Source of the DNA: SAR92 clade bacterium
GTDB lineage: Bacteria > Pseudomonadota > Gammaproteobacteria > Pseudomonadales > Porticoccaceae
Assembly: GCA_014381985.1 (NCBI GenBank)
Contig: JACNKP010000048.1
Coordinates: forward strand, 1 to 45,760
Reading direction: 5' to 3'
Length of the DNA stretch: 45,760 bases
Shown in pieces: positions 7,512 through 16,897 of this stretch. The notes under the pieces are model-generated. The model made no database searches, was not told the DNA's origin, and worked only from the letters and a program-made list of their open reading frames with translations. A program made the translations under genes and the position numbers. Each line of letters opens with the position of its first letter. Within the stretch, counting starts at the first letter, position 1.

Positions 7512-8351
7512 TCATTTTGACGGTAACGCCTTAAGAACCAACTGAGGATCGATGCGCACTTGGTGCCAATTCATCCTCCAATCCAAATGGGGGCCTGTAG
7601 CTCGACCTGTTGCGCCAACCTGAGCGATAGGGTCGCCCCGCTGGACCAGATCCCCAACTTGAACCAAAATGGCACTCAGATGTAAAAATGACGAGGTCAG
7701 GCCATGCCCGTGATCCATGATCAAAGTACCACCAGAATAAAAAAGATCTATTTCAGCCATGGTAATAATCCCTCCAGCGGGCGCACTCACAACACTTCCC
7801 GTCGGCGCGGCATAATCAACGCCATAATGCGGGCTTTTAGGTACCCCGTTATATACCCGCTGACTACCATAAACTCCTGTAATCGGGCCCTCTATGGGAG
7901 TCTCAAACCCACCTAGAAAATAGGCCTTTTCAAGCCTCAATTGCCTACCATTCCTAACCATCAGGCTGTCGCGCTTAATCCTTGTCAAATCAGCCTGTGA
8001 GGGGCTTACCGTTCGCTGAGAGACCCCCTCAACTGCCTGCACGTTATAGCGCCTTTTTTTTATCTCAAAAGAATGCACCGTTGTCTGCCCATCAGGACCC
8101 TCTAAGGTCACCTCCATTACTGAAGCTGAATCCCTCCCTAAGCCAAGCAGAAATTGCCCACTAGGAGCCAGCTTTAATGGTTCTCCCTTATAGTTAACCT
8201 TATATCTAGGCTCGACCAAACCTAACACCAGGCTTCCCTGGGACAAGTCACCCTGAAAAGAAATCAACTCAGCACCAAAGCTGAAGCCTGAGCCGACAGT
8301 CAATAGAGCCGCTATCCAAAAATGCACTCTACTAGCTCCTGATCTATTCAT
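7512..8351 (-). CDS. Exported M23-family metallopeptidase (LytM domain)
   Basis: The ATG at 8351 follows GAAGGA and gives 279 residues with a signal peptide (basic start, hydrophobic WIAALLTVGSGFSFGA). An earlier Met at 8459 would overlap the upstream gene and lacks a signal. The LytM domain spans about residues 150-279: HYGVD (H175, D179) is the first zinc motif, followed by DHGHG, LHL (H224) and GPHLDW (H255). The last motif has Asp where the canonical HLH has a second His, a variant whose effect I cannot judge. The N-terminal part resembles a beta-rich substrate or partner domain. Such proteins cut or bind cell-wall cross-bridges in the periplasm. The DUF6491 gene lies just upstream on the same strand. 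Confidence 0.88.
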   Translation of the reverse strand: MNRSGASRVHFWIAALLTVGSGFSFGAELISFQGDLSQGSLVLGLVEPRYKVNYKGEPLKLAPSGQFLLGLGRDSASVMEVTLEGPDGQTTVHSFEIKKRRYNVQAVEGVSQRTVSPSQADLTRIKRDSLMVRNGRQLRLEKAYFLGGFETPIEGPITGVYGSQRVYNGVPKSPHYGVDYAAPTGSVVSAPAGGIITMAEIDLFYSGGTLIMDHGHGLTSSFLHLSAILVQVGDLVQRGDPIAQVGATGRATGPHLDWRMNWHQVRIDPQLVLKALPSK

Positions 8352-8379
8352 AGTCCTTCGAGCCTTATTACATGTCTCC

Positions 8380-8862
8380 TCATTTAGCTCCGCCTGTAGT
8401 CCCGTCATTATTAGAACCTGAATCAGGAACCACCTCAACATAAGGCTCGATAGACTCAATAGAGCAAGGAATCCCCCTGTCTATAACTTCAAATTGATCA
8501 AAGCGAGCGCATAACTGCCTACCATGTGAGCGATGAATAAAACCCTCTCTCTTTATACCGGGACATTCTCGACGTAATCTGAGCAATGCCTTTTTCTTTC
8601 CTTTCAGCTCTATGACTGCTGATTGATCGTCTACAAAACGAATACTTTTTACACGCACTAAAGAAATACAGCCGTTACGAATACCCCAATCGGCTGGATT
8701 TAAATTACTAATACCCTTTAGTCTATCGAGAATGCTAGACCCAGGTGTCTTAACCCCCTTATCAGCAACGCTATCGTTCGCTCCGACAACTGCCGTATCA
8801 TCTAAGGCAACAGCCCCTAATGGTATTAACAGAGTTAAAAATAATACGACTAACCTCATCAT
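8380..8862 (-). CDS. Exported DUF6491-like protein
   Basis: A protein of about 160 residues with a clear signal peptide (MMRLVVLFLTLLIPLGAVA) and a mature domain containing four or five cysteines: GCISLVRVKSIRFVDDQSAVIEL, then CPGI, QLCARFDQFEV and IPCSIESIEPY. This pattern resembles the DUF6491 family of small exported proteins of unknown function in Pseudomonadota. The tail is low complexity (Asp/Asn/Gly/Thr). Start choice between ATG at 8862, the next Met at 8859, or a GTG at 8871 is open; the two ATG forms give the cleanest signal peptide. The gene precedes the M23 peptidase by 28 bases, so the two may act together in the envelope. Confidence 0.72.
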   Translation of the reverse strand: MMRLVVLFLTLLIPLGAVALDDTAVVGANDSVADKGVKTPGSSILDRLKGISNLNPADWGIRNGCISLVRVKSIRFVDDQSAVIELKGKKKALLRLRRECPGIKREGFIHRSHGRQLCARFDQFEVIDRGIPCSIESIEPYVEVVPDSGSNNDGTTGGAK

Positions 8863-8871
8863 AGATAACAC

Positions 8872-9162
8872 TCACAATAGTTGACGAACAGAGCCTGACT
8901 ATAATTCTCTACGGGCGATTATGGAAGCAACAAAGCACATGGACCAGCAATCCGCTTTAACCAAGCAACGATCAGAAGTGTAAAAGCTTCAAATCACTAA
9001 AGTAAGCCTGTTACTGACATTTACCCTTACCGCGATTATTTCTTATCGGCGACTATCTTAACTAAAACGCCTGTTTTCTAGCATTAAGCATAGCCTTATA
9101 GATGATGCATAGTTATGATTGCCATTAAATAATTCAACCATCATAAACATATACCTTTATTA
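8872..9162. other. Divergent intergenic region without a gene
   Basis: This AT-rich stretch lies between the leftward DUF6491 gene and the rightward YheT-type hydrolase and must hold both promoters. I see no convincing hairpin, repeat or coding region in it. Confidence 0.5.
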
Positions 9163-10164
9163 ATGAACACGATTGCTAAAAACACGTTTTCTCCCCCTCT
9201 CGTTTTAAAAAATGCACATGTTCAGAGTATTTTTAATAGCGTGGGCCCGCGTAAATTTCGCGCTAAAAGAATTGCTAAAAAACTTAACTCAAAGCCTCTG
9301 ATATTATCAACACCTTTAAACATACAGCTGACCGCGGAATTTGATTGCTGCGAGGATGTGTGCCGAGGGATCTCGAAAAATGCAGTGGTTATTCTTCTTC
9401 ATGGGTGGGAGGGATCAAGTCAATCTGCCTACCAGCTAACCACAGCTCATTATCTTTTAAACCATGGGTATGATGTTCTTAGATTAAATTTACGCGATCA
9501 CGGGGAGAGCCATCATTTAAATAGGGAAATGTTCAACTCTACGATGATCGACGAAGTAGGTGATGCCATAGCCTCATTTCTGAAGGAATACAAATATCCA
9601 AACGTATTTCTCGCTGGATTTTCACTTGGTGGGAACTTTACACTTAGAATTACCGCAGATCGTGCTACGGAACTTACTTTGAAAGCTGCTGTAGCGATCT
9701 GCCCCCCCGTCGACCCCAACAACGCGATGATCGCCCTCAACAACAGTCTCTTTATCTATGAACAATACTTCTTCCGGCGCTGGACTCGCTCAATTCGAAA
9801 AAAACAAAAACATTTTCCTGATAGTGATTTTGGTGTCGAACTCAAGAAAGTAAAAACATTAGACGATGTCAATAATACCTTTATCCCAAAATATACACCT
9901 TTTGATGATGCTCAAAGTTATTTCGCGTCATATGCCCTAACTGGAGATCGTTTGAAAGAACTGGCTGTGCCCGCCTACCTCATCGCTTCGAAGGATGACC
10001 CGATACTGCCAATAGAAGATATTGCGAAGATTATTAAACCAAAAAATCTTATTATTGAAATTCAGGAAAACGGTGGGCACTGCGGATTTATTCAGGATCT
10101 CTCGGCTCATAGTTGGGTTGAACCTAGACTCGTGGAAATTTTCGATAGTTATTTAAAAGGATAA
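9163..10164 (+). CDS. YheT-type alpha/beta hydrolase
   Basis: A 333-residue cytosolic alpha/beta hydrolase of the YheT/ABHD1-3 group. The start PPLVLKNAHVQSIFNSVGPR is the group's N-terminal signature. The oxyanion region LLHGWEGSSQSAY (about 79-90), the nucleophile elbow GFSLGG with Ser154, the acid around Asp278/279 in SKDDPI and His306 in GGHCGF complete a catalytic triad. Family members are carboxylesterases with poorly defined substrates, probably short-chain or lipid esters. It faces recX tail to tail with only 36 bases between the stops, and reads against its neighbours, which fits a later insertion into the alaS–recX block. Its codons are rather A/T-rich, with Lys and Asn common. Confidence 0.9.
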   Translation: MNTIAKNTFSPPLVLKNAHVQSIFNSVGPRKFRAKRIAKKLNSKPLILSTPLNIQLTAEFDCCEDVCRGISKNAVVILLHGWEGSSQSAYQLTTAHYLLNHGYDVLRLNLRDHGESHHLNREMFNSTMIDEVGDAIASFLKEYKYPNVFLAGFSLGGNFTLRITADRATELTLKAAVAICPPVDPNNAMIALNNSLFIYEQYFFRRWTRSIRKKQKHFPDSDFGVELKKVKTLDDVNNTFIPKYTPFDDAQSYFASYALTGDRLKELAVPAYLIASKDDPILPIEDIAKIIKPKNLIIEIQENGGHCGFIQDLSAHSWVEPRLVEIFDSYLKG

Positions 10165-10200
10165 AGCTAAAACACCAGGCACTGAGGTCTAAAAGCGACG

Positions 10201-10653
10201 TTACTCACGACATTGCTCAAGCGCATGTTTTATTTGGTTAAAATCGAAACCCCGATATTGAAAGAACCTGATTCGCTTCGTGGTTTCTTTCGCGTCAAAG
10301 GGCGGAGTATTAGCGTACTTTTTTAGAGAAAGCTCCCGAATTAACTGAAACCAATCTTGACCCGCTTCTTCTAGTGCTGCAGCAATGAGCTGGTCAGACA
10401 CACCACGTTCACGGAGGTCGTTTTCAATTCTAACCTGCCCGCAGTGTCTACTAATCCTGCTTCGGACAAACATTTCTGCAAACCGGCTATTGCTTACTAG
10501 ATTATCCTCAGCAAGTTGCTGAACGACTTCATTAATAAGCTCGTCATCCTCAAAGCGCTCGGACAGTTTTCTCACCAATTCTTTTACTGAATGCTCTCTT
10601 CGAGCCAATAAATCCATTGCCTTGATTCGTATCGTTTTGGCTAAAACAACCAC
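10201..10653 (-). CDS. recX: Regulatory protein RecX
   Basis: RecX inhibits RecA filament growth. From the GTG at 10653 (GGAG ten bases upstream) it has 150 residues, the usual size; the open frame extends further up to 10758 but that part is not RecX-like. Three-helix repeats are visible: IRIKAMDLLARREHSVKELVRKL, then SNSRFAEMFVRSRISRHCGQVRIENDLRERGVS, then FFQYRGFDFNQIKHAL at the end. It follows recA by about 130 bases on the same strand, the standard arrangement, so LexA probably controls both. Confidence 0.93.
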   Translation of the reverse strand: MVVLAKTIRIKAMDLLARREHSVKELVRKLSERFEDDELINEVVQQLAEDNLVSNSRFAEMFVRSRISRHCGQVRIENDLRERGVSDQLIAAALEEAGQDWFQLIRELSLKKYANTPPFDAKETTKRIRFFQYRGFDFNQIKHALEQCRE

Positions 10654-10786
10654 CCTACGCTTTCTCCAAAGCTTGAATAAAACACTTAGCTGCCAGTGAC
10701 TCAACCACCCCCAGACAACCATTCTGCCCGGGGTGAATAAGTAACAATTTGCTCTCAATAATTTGGCAGATCTTTACTTGTTCCAT

Positions 10787-11824
10787 TTACTCATCTATTG
10801 GTGTTTCTTCAACTTCGATTGTCGCTCTAGGCTCAGGTTCAACTAGGTATAGGTCGCGAATAGACTTTTCTAGTTCGTTTGCTATTTTTGGATTTTCCTC
10901 TAAAAAGGCTGCAGAGTTCTTTTTTCCTTGCCCTATCTTATTGCCTTGATAGGCATACCAAGCGCCCGCTTTGTCCACGAAACCGGCTTTTACACCAAGG
11001 TCAATGAGTTCGCCATAGAAGTTAAAGCCCGTACCATAAAGAATCTGAGTCTCTGCCTGTTTAAAGGGTGGCGCTACTTTATTCTTAACAACTTTGATAC
11101 GCGTTTCATTTCCAATAATTTCATCACCCTCTTTTACTGCACCGATTCTGCGGATATCCAAGCGGACCGACGAGTAAAATTTAAGGCTGTTTCCACCTGA
11201 CGTAGTTTCAGGATTGCCGAACATGACGCCGATCTTAATGCGAATTTGGTTGATGAAAATAACGAGGCAATTCGCGTTTTTGATGTTACCCGTCAGTTTT
11301 CGAAGCGCCTGAGACATTAATCGAGCTTGAAGACCTACGTGATGGTCACCCATCTCGCCTTCAATTTCGGCTTTTGGCACTAAAGCTGCAACCGAGTCAA
11401 TCACCACAACGTCCACAGCACCTGAACGAACAAGCATGTCAGTTACTTCTAACGCCTGCTCTCCCGTGTCTGGCTGTGACACGATCAGATCGTCAGTGTG
11501 CACGCCAAGATTTTTTGCATAGGCTGGATCAAGTGCATGCTCAGCATCAATAAAGGCACAGGTTTTACCTAATTTTTGCGCTTGAGCAATAACACTCAAC
11601 GTCAACGTTGTTTTGCCTGACGATTCAGGCCCATAAATCTCCACAACACGGCCGAAAGGAAGACCACCTATACCTAAGGCAATATCTAATGGCAGTGAAC
11701 CTGTAGAAACTGATGGGATTTTTTCAATAGGCTTATCGCCCAACTTCATTGCTGTGCCTTTACCAAACTGTCTCTCGATTTGACCTAAGGCTGCTTCCAA
11801 CGCTTTTGATTTGTTTGAGTCCAT
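10787..11824 (-). CDS. recA: Recombinase RecA
   Basis: A 345-residue DNA strand-exchange ATPase that also triggers LexA self-cleavage. Walker A is GPESSGKT (65-72), Walker [23 protein letters not shown], and L2 carries [28 protein letters not shown]. The acidic tail ([17 protein letters not shown]) is typical. The start [23 protein letters not shown] is well conserved. A consensus LexA box lies about 105-125 bases upstream in the end of cinA. Downstream comes recX. Confidence 0.99.
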   Translation of the reverse strand: MDSNKSKALEAALGQIERQFGKGTAMKLGDKPIEKIPSVSTGSLPLDIALGIGGLPFGRVVEIYGPESSGKTTLTLSVIAQAQKLGKTCAFIDAEHALDPAYAKNLGVHTDDLIVSQPDTGEQALEVTDMLVRSGAVDVVVIDSVAALVPKAEIEGEMGDHHVGLQARLMSQALRKLTGNIKNANCLVIFINQIRIKIGVMFGNPETTSGGNSLKFYSSVRLDIRRIGAVKEGDEIIGNETRIKVVKNKVAPPFKQAETQILYGTGFNFYGELIDLGVKAGFVDKAGAWYAYQGNKIGQGKKNSAAFLEENPKIANELEKSIRDLYLVEPEPRATIEVEETPIDE

Positions 11825-11922
11825 AACTACATCCTCTTAATATTGTTTAACGGCCGATTACAGTGGTTTAAATGCTCAAACTAAGCCGCTAAACTATGAA
11901 TTGGTCTAAAAACAACCACTGA

Positions 11923-12435
11923 TCAATTACTGTATGAGTGTACAGTAGTACATTCAGTGACGTGATGCAAGAGTTGTTGAAGAGAAATTTTAATGGACTG
12001 CTCTCTAACCGCGTTACGATCTCCAGACAATTGATATCTCGCGCTACTGACACCTTGCGGGCCTAGCCATGCGAGCCAAACAGTCCCCACCGGCTTTTCG
12101 CTGGAATCGCCGGTAGGACCGGCTATTCCGCTTATAGCGATAGCAAAATCAGCTTCGGCACACTGCGCAGCACCTTCAACCATACTACGCACGACCGACT
12201 CACTCACTGCGCCTTCAGCCTGTAAAAGACTCACCGGGACACCCAGAATATTACTCTTGGCATGGTTGGCATAGGTTATATAACCGCAGTGAAACCATTG
12301 GGAGCTACCAGCAATAGCCGTGATTGCACTGGCAACGCCTCCTCCAGTACAGGACTCCGCGACAGTGACGGTAGCCTTACGCAATAACAAGGCAGCACCT
12401 AGCTTCTTGGATAGGTCAAAAATATCTTCATTCAT
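11923..12435 (-). CDS. pncC: CinA C-terminal domain protein (NMN amidohydrolase PncC)
   Basis: A 170-residue stand-alone CinA C-terminal domain, the form known as PncC/YgaD, which converts nicotinamide mononucleotide to nicotinate mononucleotide in NAD salvage. Diagnostic stretches are TVTVAESCTGGGVASAITAIAGSSQWFHCGYITYAN, then GAVSESVV and AIAISGIAGPTGDSSEKPVGTVWLA. The N-terminal CinA domain is absent, as in many gammaproteobacteria. It lies directly upstream of recA on the same strand, and its last codons contain the recA LexA box. In relatives mutS often lies divergently next door; here it is about 10.8 kb away. Confidence 0.94.
   Translation of the reverse strand: MNEDIFDLSKKLGAALLLRKATVTVAESCTGGGVASAITAIAGSSQWFHCGYITYANHAKSNILGVPVSLLQAEGAVSESVVRSMVEGAAQCAEADFAIAISGIAGPTGDSSEKPVGTVWLAWLGPQGVSSARYQLSGDRNAVREQSIKISLQQLLHHVTECTTVHSYSN
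11928..11947. promoter_or_regulatory. LexA (SOS) box for recA
   Basis: TACTGTATGAGTGTACAGTA is a full match to TACTGT-N8-ACAGTA. It lies in the last codons of cinA. On the minus strand TTGCAT, 17 bases, TACTGT gives a promoter whose -10 sits inside the box, so bound LexA would block transcription of recA–recX. The box is seen; promoter assignment is inferred. Confidence 0.9.
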
Positions 12436-12640
12436 AACGAAAGTTTATCCTTGCATTGGGGTTTGAGGAAGTGATTTTCGGTATTAAAGAGGTAGATACT
12501 TAACATTTAAGCTAGATTGATATAAATCACCCATTTAATATCACATATATTTGTCAGAAATAGACTTCCATTCATCGCTTTTTCCGGTTTCTTAGCTAAC
12601 GCCTGCGCAACGAAATCCTTTATACGGAACAATCGAAAAC

Positions 12641-13051
12641 TTAGTTACCCGGACGGGTCACCTTATAGGCCCAATAAATAAATATAAACTGAAACACCAA
12701 CCTTATATAGAGCAATGTCGGTGAGATCTCTGGAAATAAGTCAGTATTGAGCGCCATATGTATGTTGGCAGGGAAAACGGCTACTAACAACGCCACAAGG
12801 CCCCACCCTGCTGCAGAACGAAAACGCGGAATAAGCACTGAGATGCCGCCTAAAACCTCAAAAAATCCACTGATATACACCGCTTCTGAATGCAACGGCA
12901 AGTAGGCAGGCATTATGGAAAGATAGAACTCAGGATTTATAAAGTGGTCGACACCCACATTAACAAAGAACGCCGATAGCAGTATTAGCAACAATGCTTT
13001 GACCCAGCTACGCGGAAGCTCCAGCTTACCCACGATTCGTTTAACCGACAT
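12641..13051 (-). CDS. DoxX-like membrane protein
   Basis: From the ATG at 13051 (AGGAA upstream) the product has 136 residues. An in-frame Met at 13096 would overlap the esterase gene by 35 bases. It has four predicted membrane segments: ALLLILLSAFFVNVGVDHF, VYISGFFEVLGGISVLI, GWGLVALLVAVFPANIHMAL and LYIRLVFQFIFIYWAY. The motif VDHFINPEFYLSIMPAYLP and the glycine-rich second helix are typical of DoxX/DUF417-like proteins, small inner-membrane proteins of mostly unknown, perhaps redox-linked, function. It starts 11 bases after the carboxylesterase stop, so the two probably form an operon. Confidence 0.8.
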   Translation of the reverse strand: MSVKRIVGKLELPRSWVKALLLILLSAFFVNVGVDHFINPEFYLSIMPAYLPLHSEAVYISGFFEVLGGISVLIPRFRSAAGWGLVALLVAVFPANIHMALNTDLFPEISPTLLYIRLVFQFIFIYWAYKVTRPGN

Positions 13052-13061
13052 ACGATTCCTA

Positions 13062-14888
13062 TTAATTGACGCCAACGGAGCCAAACTCATCAACAAGCCG
13101 AGCTGCTAATTGTTTTTGCTCAGCGCGAACGTCAAATTTATTGCAAAATCCATCATTCCAAGCATTGTGAGTATCTAGCTGCGGGTCTCCTACGTTGATT
13201 AATGATTCCCATACTATCATGCACTTTTCAAGGTCGGTGGATGACGAATGGTCCGCTATACCATTTAGCAATGACGGCATAGTTTCATTCTCAACGCTCA
13301 TACGCAGTAAGTCGTCTTTATCCAAGTGAATATAAGCAGGATTCGCCGCGGTAAAACGACTCCATTGCAGAGAAGCATCTGTATCTGGAATGCCTGATCG
13401 AGCAAATTCACTCCACGCACTCATCACTGTAGCCTCCATCTCGGCCCGTGCTGGACCCTCAGGGTAAATATAAGAGGAGATTGGGCCATAGTTATACTGC
13501 CCGGTAACAAAAGCGATATCGGTCCCGTGGGCGGCTCCAATAATGTTAGGGAAATCAGCAAAAATAGAGGTTTCCTGATGATCCCAATCAAAGCGGTAAG
13601 CATATAGATTTTTATAACCCGCAGTCTCAAGAGCCTGCAACGGAATATCAGCACCGCGAAGCTTCCAACCATGGGAGCGCGTGCGTATCCAGAACTCAAA
13701 CAGATCCGGCTGTTTCACTTTAAATGCCGGCGGTAAGAGCTTGGTAAAAGGATAACTCACGTCCACAAAGTAACGGTGCAATCCCAACCAAAGGGAGACC
13801 TCATCCTTAGTAGCACCCGCTATAACAGGTATGTTTTTAGCATATTCTTCAAGACCTAAGGCCCCTAATAACCCCACCTCAGGGATAACAATTCCGTCAA
13901 TCGTAGTGAGGGGCACATTATCTACGCCGTCTCCCGTGTAATAAAGAGCAACAAGCGCTCGAGCATCTGTACTCTTGAGAAGGTTTCGCATCTGCTTTGA
14001 GTTTGCTGCTACGTCAGAACCCGCATTAAGTTGTTTGGAAATTTGCCAAGCACCGCGTTCAATCAACACATTTTGGCCATTCTCATTATAGGCATCTTGT
14101 TTTGAAGAGCTGGTGGTATAACCCGATTGAGAAATGGCTCGGTGAAACAACCCATCGGACAACGGTGATGCCAACAAAGCAAACACATTATGACCACCGG
14201 CAGATTCTCCAAAGATAGTCACATTTTGCGCGTCGCCACCAAACTGAGCGATATTGCTCTGAACCCACTTTAAGGATTCTATGATATCTAAGGTGCCGAA
14301 ATTAGACGTTTTGTCTAAACCTTTTTGCTCACCTTGAATAGCTGGATGTGTGAACCAGCCTAGAGCCCCCAGTCGATAGTTAGTGGTGACCACCACCACG
14401 CCCTGCGCAGCAACAAGGCGAGTAAAGTCGTAATAGTCTTTGTGTCCCGTGGTATTGCCACCTCCGTGGATCCAGAACATTACTGGGTATGATTTATTCG
14501 CAAAGTCAGCAGGAGCCTTTATATCGAGGTACAAGCAATCTTCCAGGCCGACAATACCCTCGCCGTCAGCACCAGCATAGTCACTTGATTTTTGCACACA
14601 AGATGTGTCTTCTTTCTCCACGATTATATCAACCGGAGCTTCAATCGCACGAGGAGCCCGCCAGCGCAATTCGCCTACAGGAGGCTCAGCGAAGGGAATG
14701 TCAAACCAAGACACGACGGATGCTGAGGTTATATCGCTACCCCCACTCGTTATTCGCAGCCCCTGAACAATACCACCAGAAGACTTTATACGATAAGCCT
14801 CAGGCTTTTCCGTCACGGGCTCGCCACGATCAAACCATGCACAAGCGCCCAAAAAAATACACGTTACTAATATCAGAAATCGCACCAT
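13062..14888 (-). CDS. Carboxylesterase type B, lipoprotein
   Basis: A protein of about 608 residues of the type B carboxylesterase/acetylcholinesterase family. The ATG at 14888 gives a lipoprotein signal with lipobox LGAC (Cys16), so it is anchored in the envelope; an alternative Met at 14915 adds nine residues. Signatures: GLRWRAP-like ELRWRAPRA, EDCLYLDI, oxyanion HGGG (141-144), and the nucleophile GESAGG with Ser229. A distal His is likely in AAHGTDIAFV. Family members hydrolyse carboxylic esters, including xenobiotic and polyester-type substrates; the true substrate is unknown. It is followed by the DoxX-like gene, 11 bases away. Confidence 0.92.
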   Translation of the reverse strand: MVRFLILVTCIFLGACAWFDRGEPVTEKPEAYRIKSSGGIVQGLRITSGGSDITSASVVSWFDIPFAEPPVGELRWRAPRAIEAPVDIIVEKEDTSCVQKSSDYAGADGEGIVGLEDCLYLDIKAPADFANKSYPVMFWIHGGGNTTGHKDYYDFTRLVAAQGVVVVTTNYRLGALGWFTHPAIQGEQKGLDKTSNFGTLDIIESLKWVQSNIAQFGGDAQNVTIFGESAGGHNVFALLASPLSDGLFHRAISQSGYTTSSSKQDAYNENGQNVLIERGAWQISKQLNAGSDVAANSKQMRNLLKSTDARALVALYYTGDGVDNVPLTTIDGIVIPEVGLLGALGLEEYAKNIPVIAGATKDEVSLWLGLHRYFVDVSYPFTKLLPPAFKVKQPDLFEFWIRTRSHGWKLRGADIPLQALETAGYKNLYAYRFDWDHQETSIFADFPNIIGAAHGTDIAFVTGQYNYGPISSYIYPEGPARAEMEATVMSAWSEFARSGIPDTDASLQWSRFTAANPAYIHLDKDDLLRMSVENETMPSLLNGIADHSSSTDLEKCMIVWESLINVGDPQLDTHNAWNDGFCNKFDVRAEQKQLAARLVDEFGSVGVN

Positions 14889-15015
14889 CAATATCACCCC
14901 TATCTTACTAATCACAACCTGCTGACTGACAGGCTAGAGAAAAATTATTTTTATAATATGTAACGTACGCAATAGCTTACGAGAACGATCAAAAAGATAC
15001 CATAGCCAAGCCTGA

Positions 15016-16806
15016 CTATGTAGTCCCGTCAGTCGAAAATTGCAGTTCAGCAAGGCGGGCGTACAAAGGACTTGATGACAGGAGCTCTTGGTGACTACCT
15101 GCCGCAACTTTTTTGCCACCATCCATGACGATAATTTCATCTGCGTGAAGGATCGTAGACAGTCGATGAGCAATAATAACCGTTGTTCGGCCTTTCATTA
15201 ATTTGTCCAAGGCCAACTGAACCTTATATTCACTTTCAGAATCGAGCGCACTTGTCGCCTCATCCAATAATAATATTCTTGGGTCCTTCAATAAAGCCCG
15301 CGCAATCGCAATACGCTGTCGTTGCCCGCCAGAGAGCCGCACGCCTTGTTCACCAAGGTTAGATGCATAGCCGAGCGGCAACTGATTAATGAAATCATCT
15401 GCATGTGCAGCTTTTGCCGCTTCAACAACCTGCGCATCGGTAGCGCCTGATTTTCCATACCGAATGTTATACATCACGTCCCCGGTAAATAACGTTGGTT
15501 GCTGATCGACCACCGCAACTTGCTGACGTAAATGCTCCAAATTCAGTTCCCTAATATCACTGCCTCCGAACTGCAAGGTTCCAGCTTGAGGATCGTAGAA
15601 CCGCTGAATAAGCGCAAAAAGAGTAGATTTTCCAGCCCCAGAGGGACCTACCAGCGCAACAATTTTCCCATCGGGAATGTTGATTGAAAACTGATTAAGC
15701 GCAGGCTGATGAGGCCTGGATGGATAACAGAATGTAACTGCATCAAAAACGAGAGTGGCCGGTAGATTTGAAACATTAACTTTCACCAACTCTGCCAACT
15801 TAATCTCGTTAGGCGCGTGTAATAACTCCATTAATCGCTCAGTCGCGCCAGCTGCCCGCTGAAGCTCGCCGTAAACTTCGGATAAAGACGCGATACCCAC
15901 AGCCATCAGCATTGCATAAAAAAGAAAGGCGCCAAGGTCTCCACCCGTCATGGTGCCTGCCATCACATCTCTACCACCAAACCAAAGCATGGCACTAAGA
16001 GCCCCAAATATTGCCAAAATAACCAATGCAGTAAGAATTGCCCGCTGCCCAATACGCTTTTTCGCGACCGTAAAAGCACCTTCTACCTCTACTCCAAAAG
16101 CAGCCTTCTCAAAGGATTCCTGAGTAAAACTTTGTACAATTTTTATCTGTTGAATCACCTCACCTGCGTAGCTACCGACACTGGCAATTGAGTCCTGACT
16201 TTGCCTCGAAAGATTGCGCACCCGCCGCCCAAAATAAAGAATAGGCACTAAGATCGCAGGCACTGCAGCCAAGACAATCAATGAGAGTTTAAAATTCGTT
16301 GCCAACAGCATTATTAAGGCGCCGAAGGAACTAATACCACTGCGTAACGCAATCGACATAGATGAGCCAATGATAGACTGCAATAACGTTGTGTCTGAGG
16401 TTAAGCGAGACATAATATCGCCGCTTCTATTTGTCTCAAAAAAGGCCGGATGTAGGCTGATCACATGATTGAAAACCGCGGTACGAATATCCGCACTAAC
16501 TCTCTCACCCAACCATGAAATAAGATAAAATCTGACGTAGGTGCCCGTTGCCATCAGTATTGCCATGCCAATGATGAACAGTACGCCCGTGTTTAAATTG
16601 TCCTTCGATTGCTCAGCAAAGCCACCATCGATTAACAAGCGGAGTCCTTGGCCAATGGAGAGAGTAATTCCTGCGGTCAATAAAAGAGCGACTAAAAAGA
16701 CCGCAATTTCACGTTTATACGGAGATAAAAATCGCAATAGTGAACCCAGCGTGGAAAAGCCCAGCTGTTGATGCTCTAACTGGTCGTGATTCTGATTGTC
16801 TGACAA
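15016..16806 (-). CDS. ABC exporter, fused permease and ATPase (MsbA-like group)
   Basis: A 596-residue half-transporter. Residues about 25-320 form the six-helix exporter domain; the ATPase follows with Walker A GPSGAGKST (near 388), signature LSGGQRQRIAIARALL, Walker B RILLLDEATSALD and the H-loop IIAHRLST. It groups with bacterial ABCB-type lipid or drug exporters that act as dimers in the inner membrane. The substrate cannot be inferred. The start codon is TTG at 16806, with AAGGTG eight bases upstream; no better start lies nearby. The neighbours on both sides are on the same strand but separated by about 90-130 bases. Confidence 0.93.
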   Translation of the reverse strand: MSDNQNHDQLEHQQLGFSTLGSLLRFLSPYKREIAVFLVALLLTAGITLSIGQGLRLLIDGGFAEQSKDNLNTGVLFIIGMAILMATGTYVRFYLISWLGERVSADIRTAVFNHVISLHPAFFETNRSGDIMSRLTSDTTLLQSIIGSSMSIALRSGISSFGALIMLLATNFKLSLIVLAAVPAILVPILYFGRRVRNLSRQSQDSIASVGSYAGEVIQQIKIVQSFTQESFEKAAFGVEVEGAFTVAKKRIGQRAILTALVILAIFGALSAMLWFGGRDVMAGTMTGGDLGAFLFYAMLMAVGIASLSEVYGELQRAAGATERLMELLHAPNEIKLAELVKVNVSNLPATLVFDAVTFCYPSRPHQPALNQFSINIPDGKIVALVGPSGAGKSTLFALIQRFYDPQAGTLQFGGSDIRELNLEHLRQQVAVVDQQPTLFTGDVMYNIRYGKSGATDAQVVEAAKAAHADDFINQLPLGYASNLGEQGVRLSGGQRQRIAIARALLKDPRILLLDEATSALDSESEYKVQLALDKLMKGRTTVIIAHRLSTILHADEIIVMDGGKKVAAGSHQELLSSSPLYARLAELQFSTDGTT

Positions 16807-16897
16807 CTTAGGAGCACCTTATTAGCGTTTAAAGAAAGATATAACGATGACAGCCACGCCACTCTACGCGCTCCAGCGATCCTGTCAACGTGGGCTT

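Noticed and set aside
8922-8984. Twenty-codon ORF in the gap before the YheT-type gene
   Set aside because: No ribosome site, no hydrophobic or other pattern; expected by chance.
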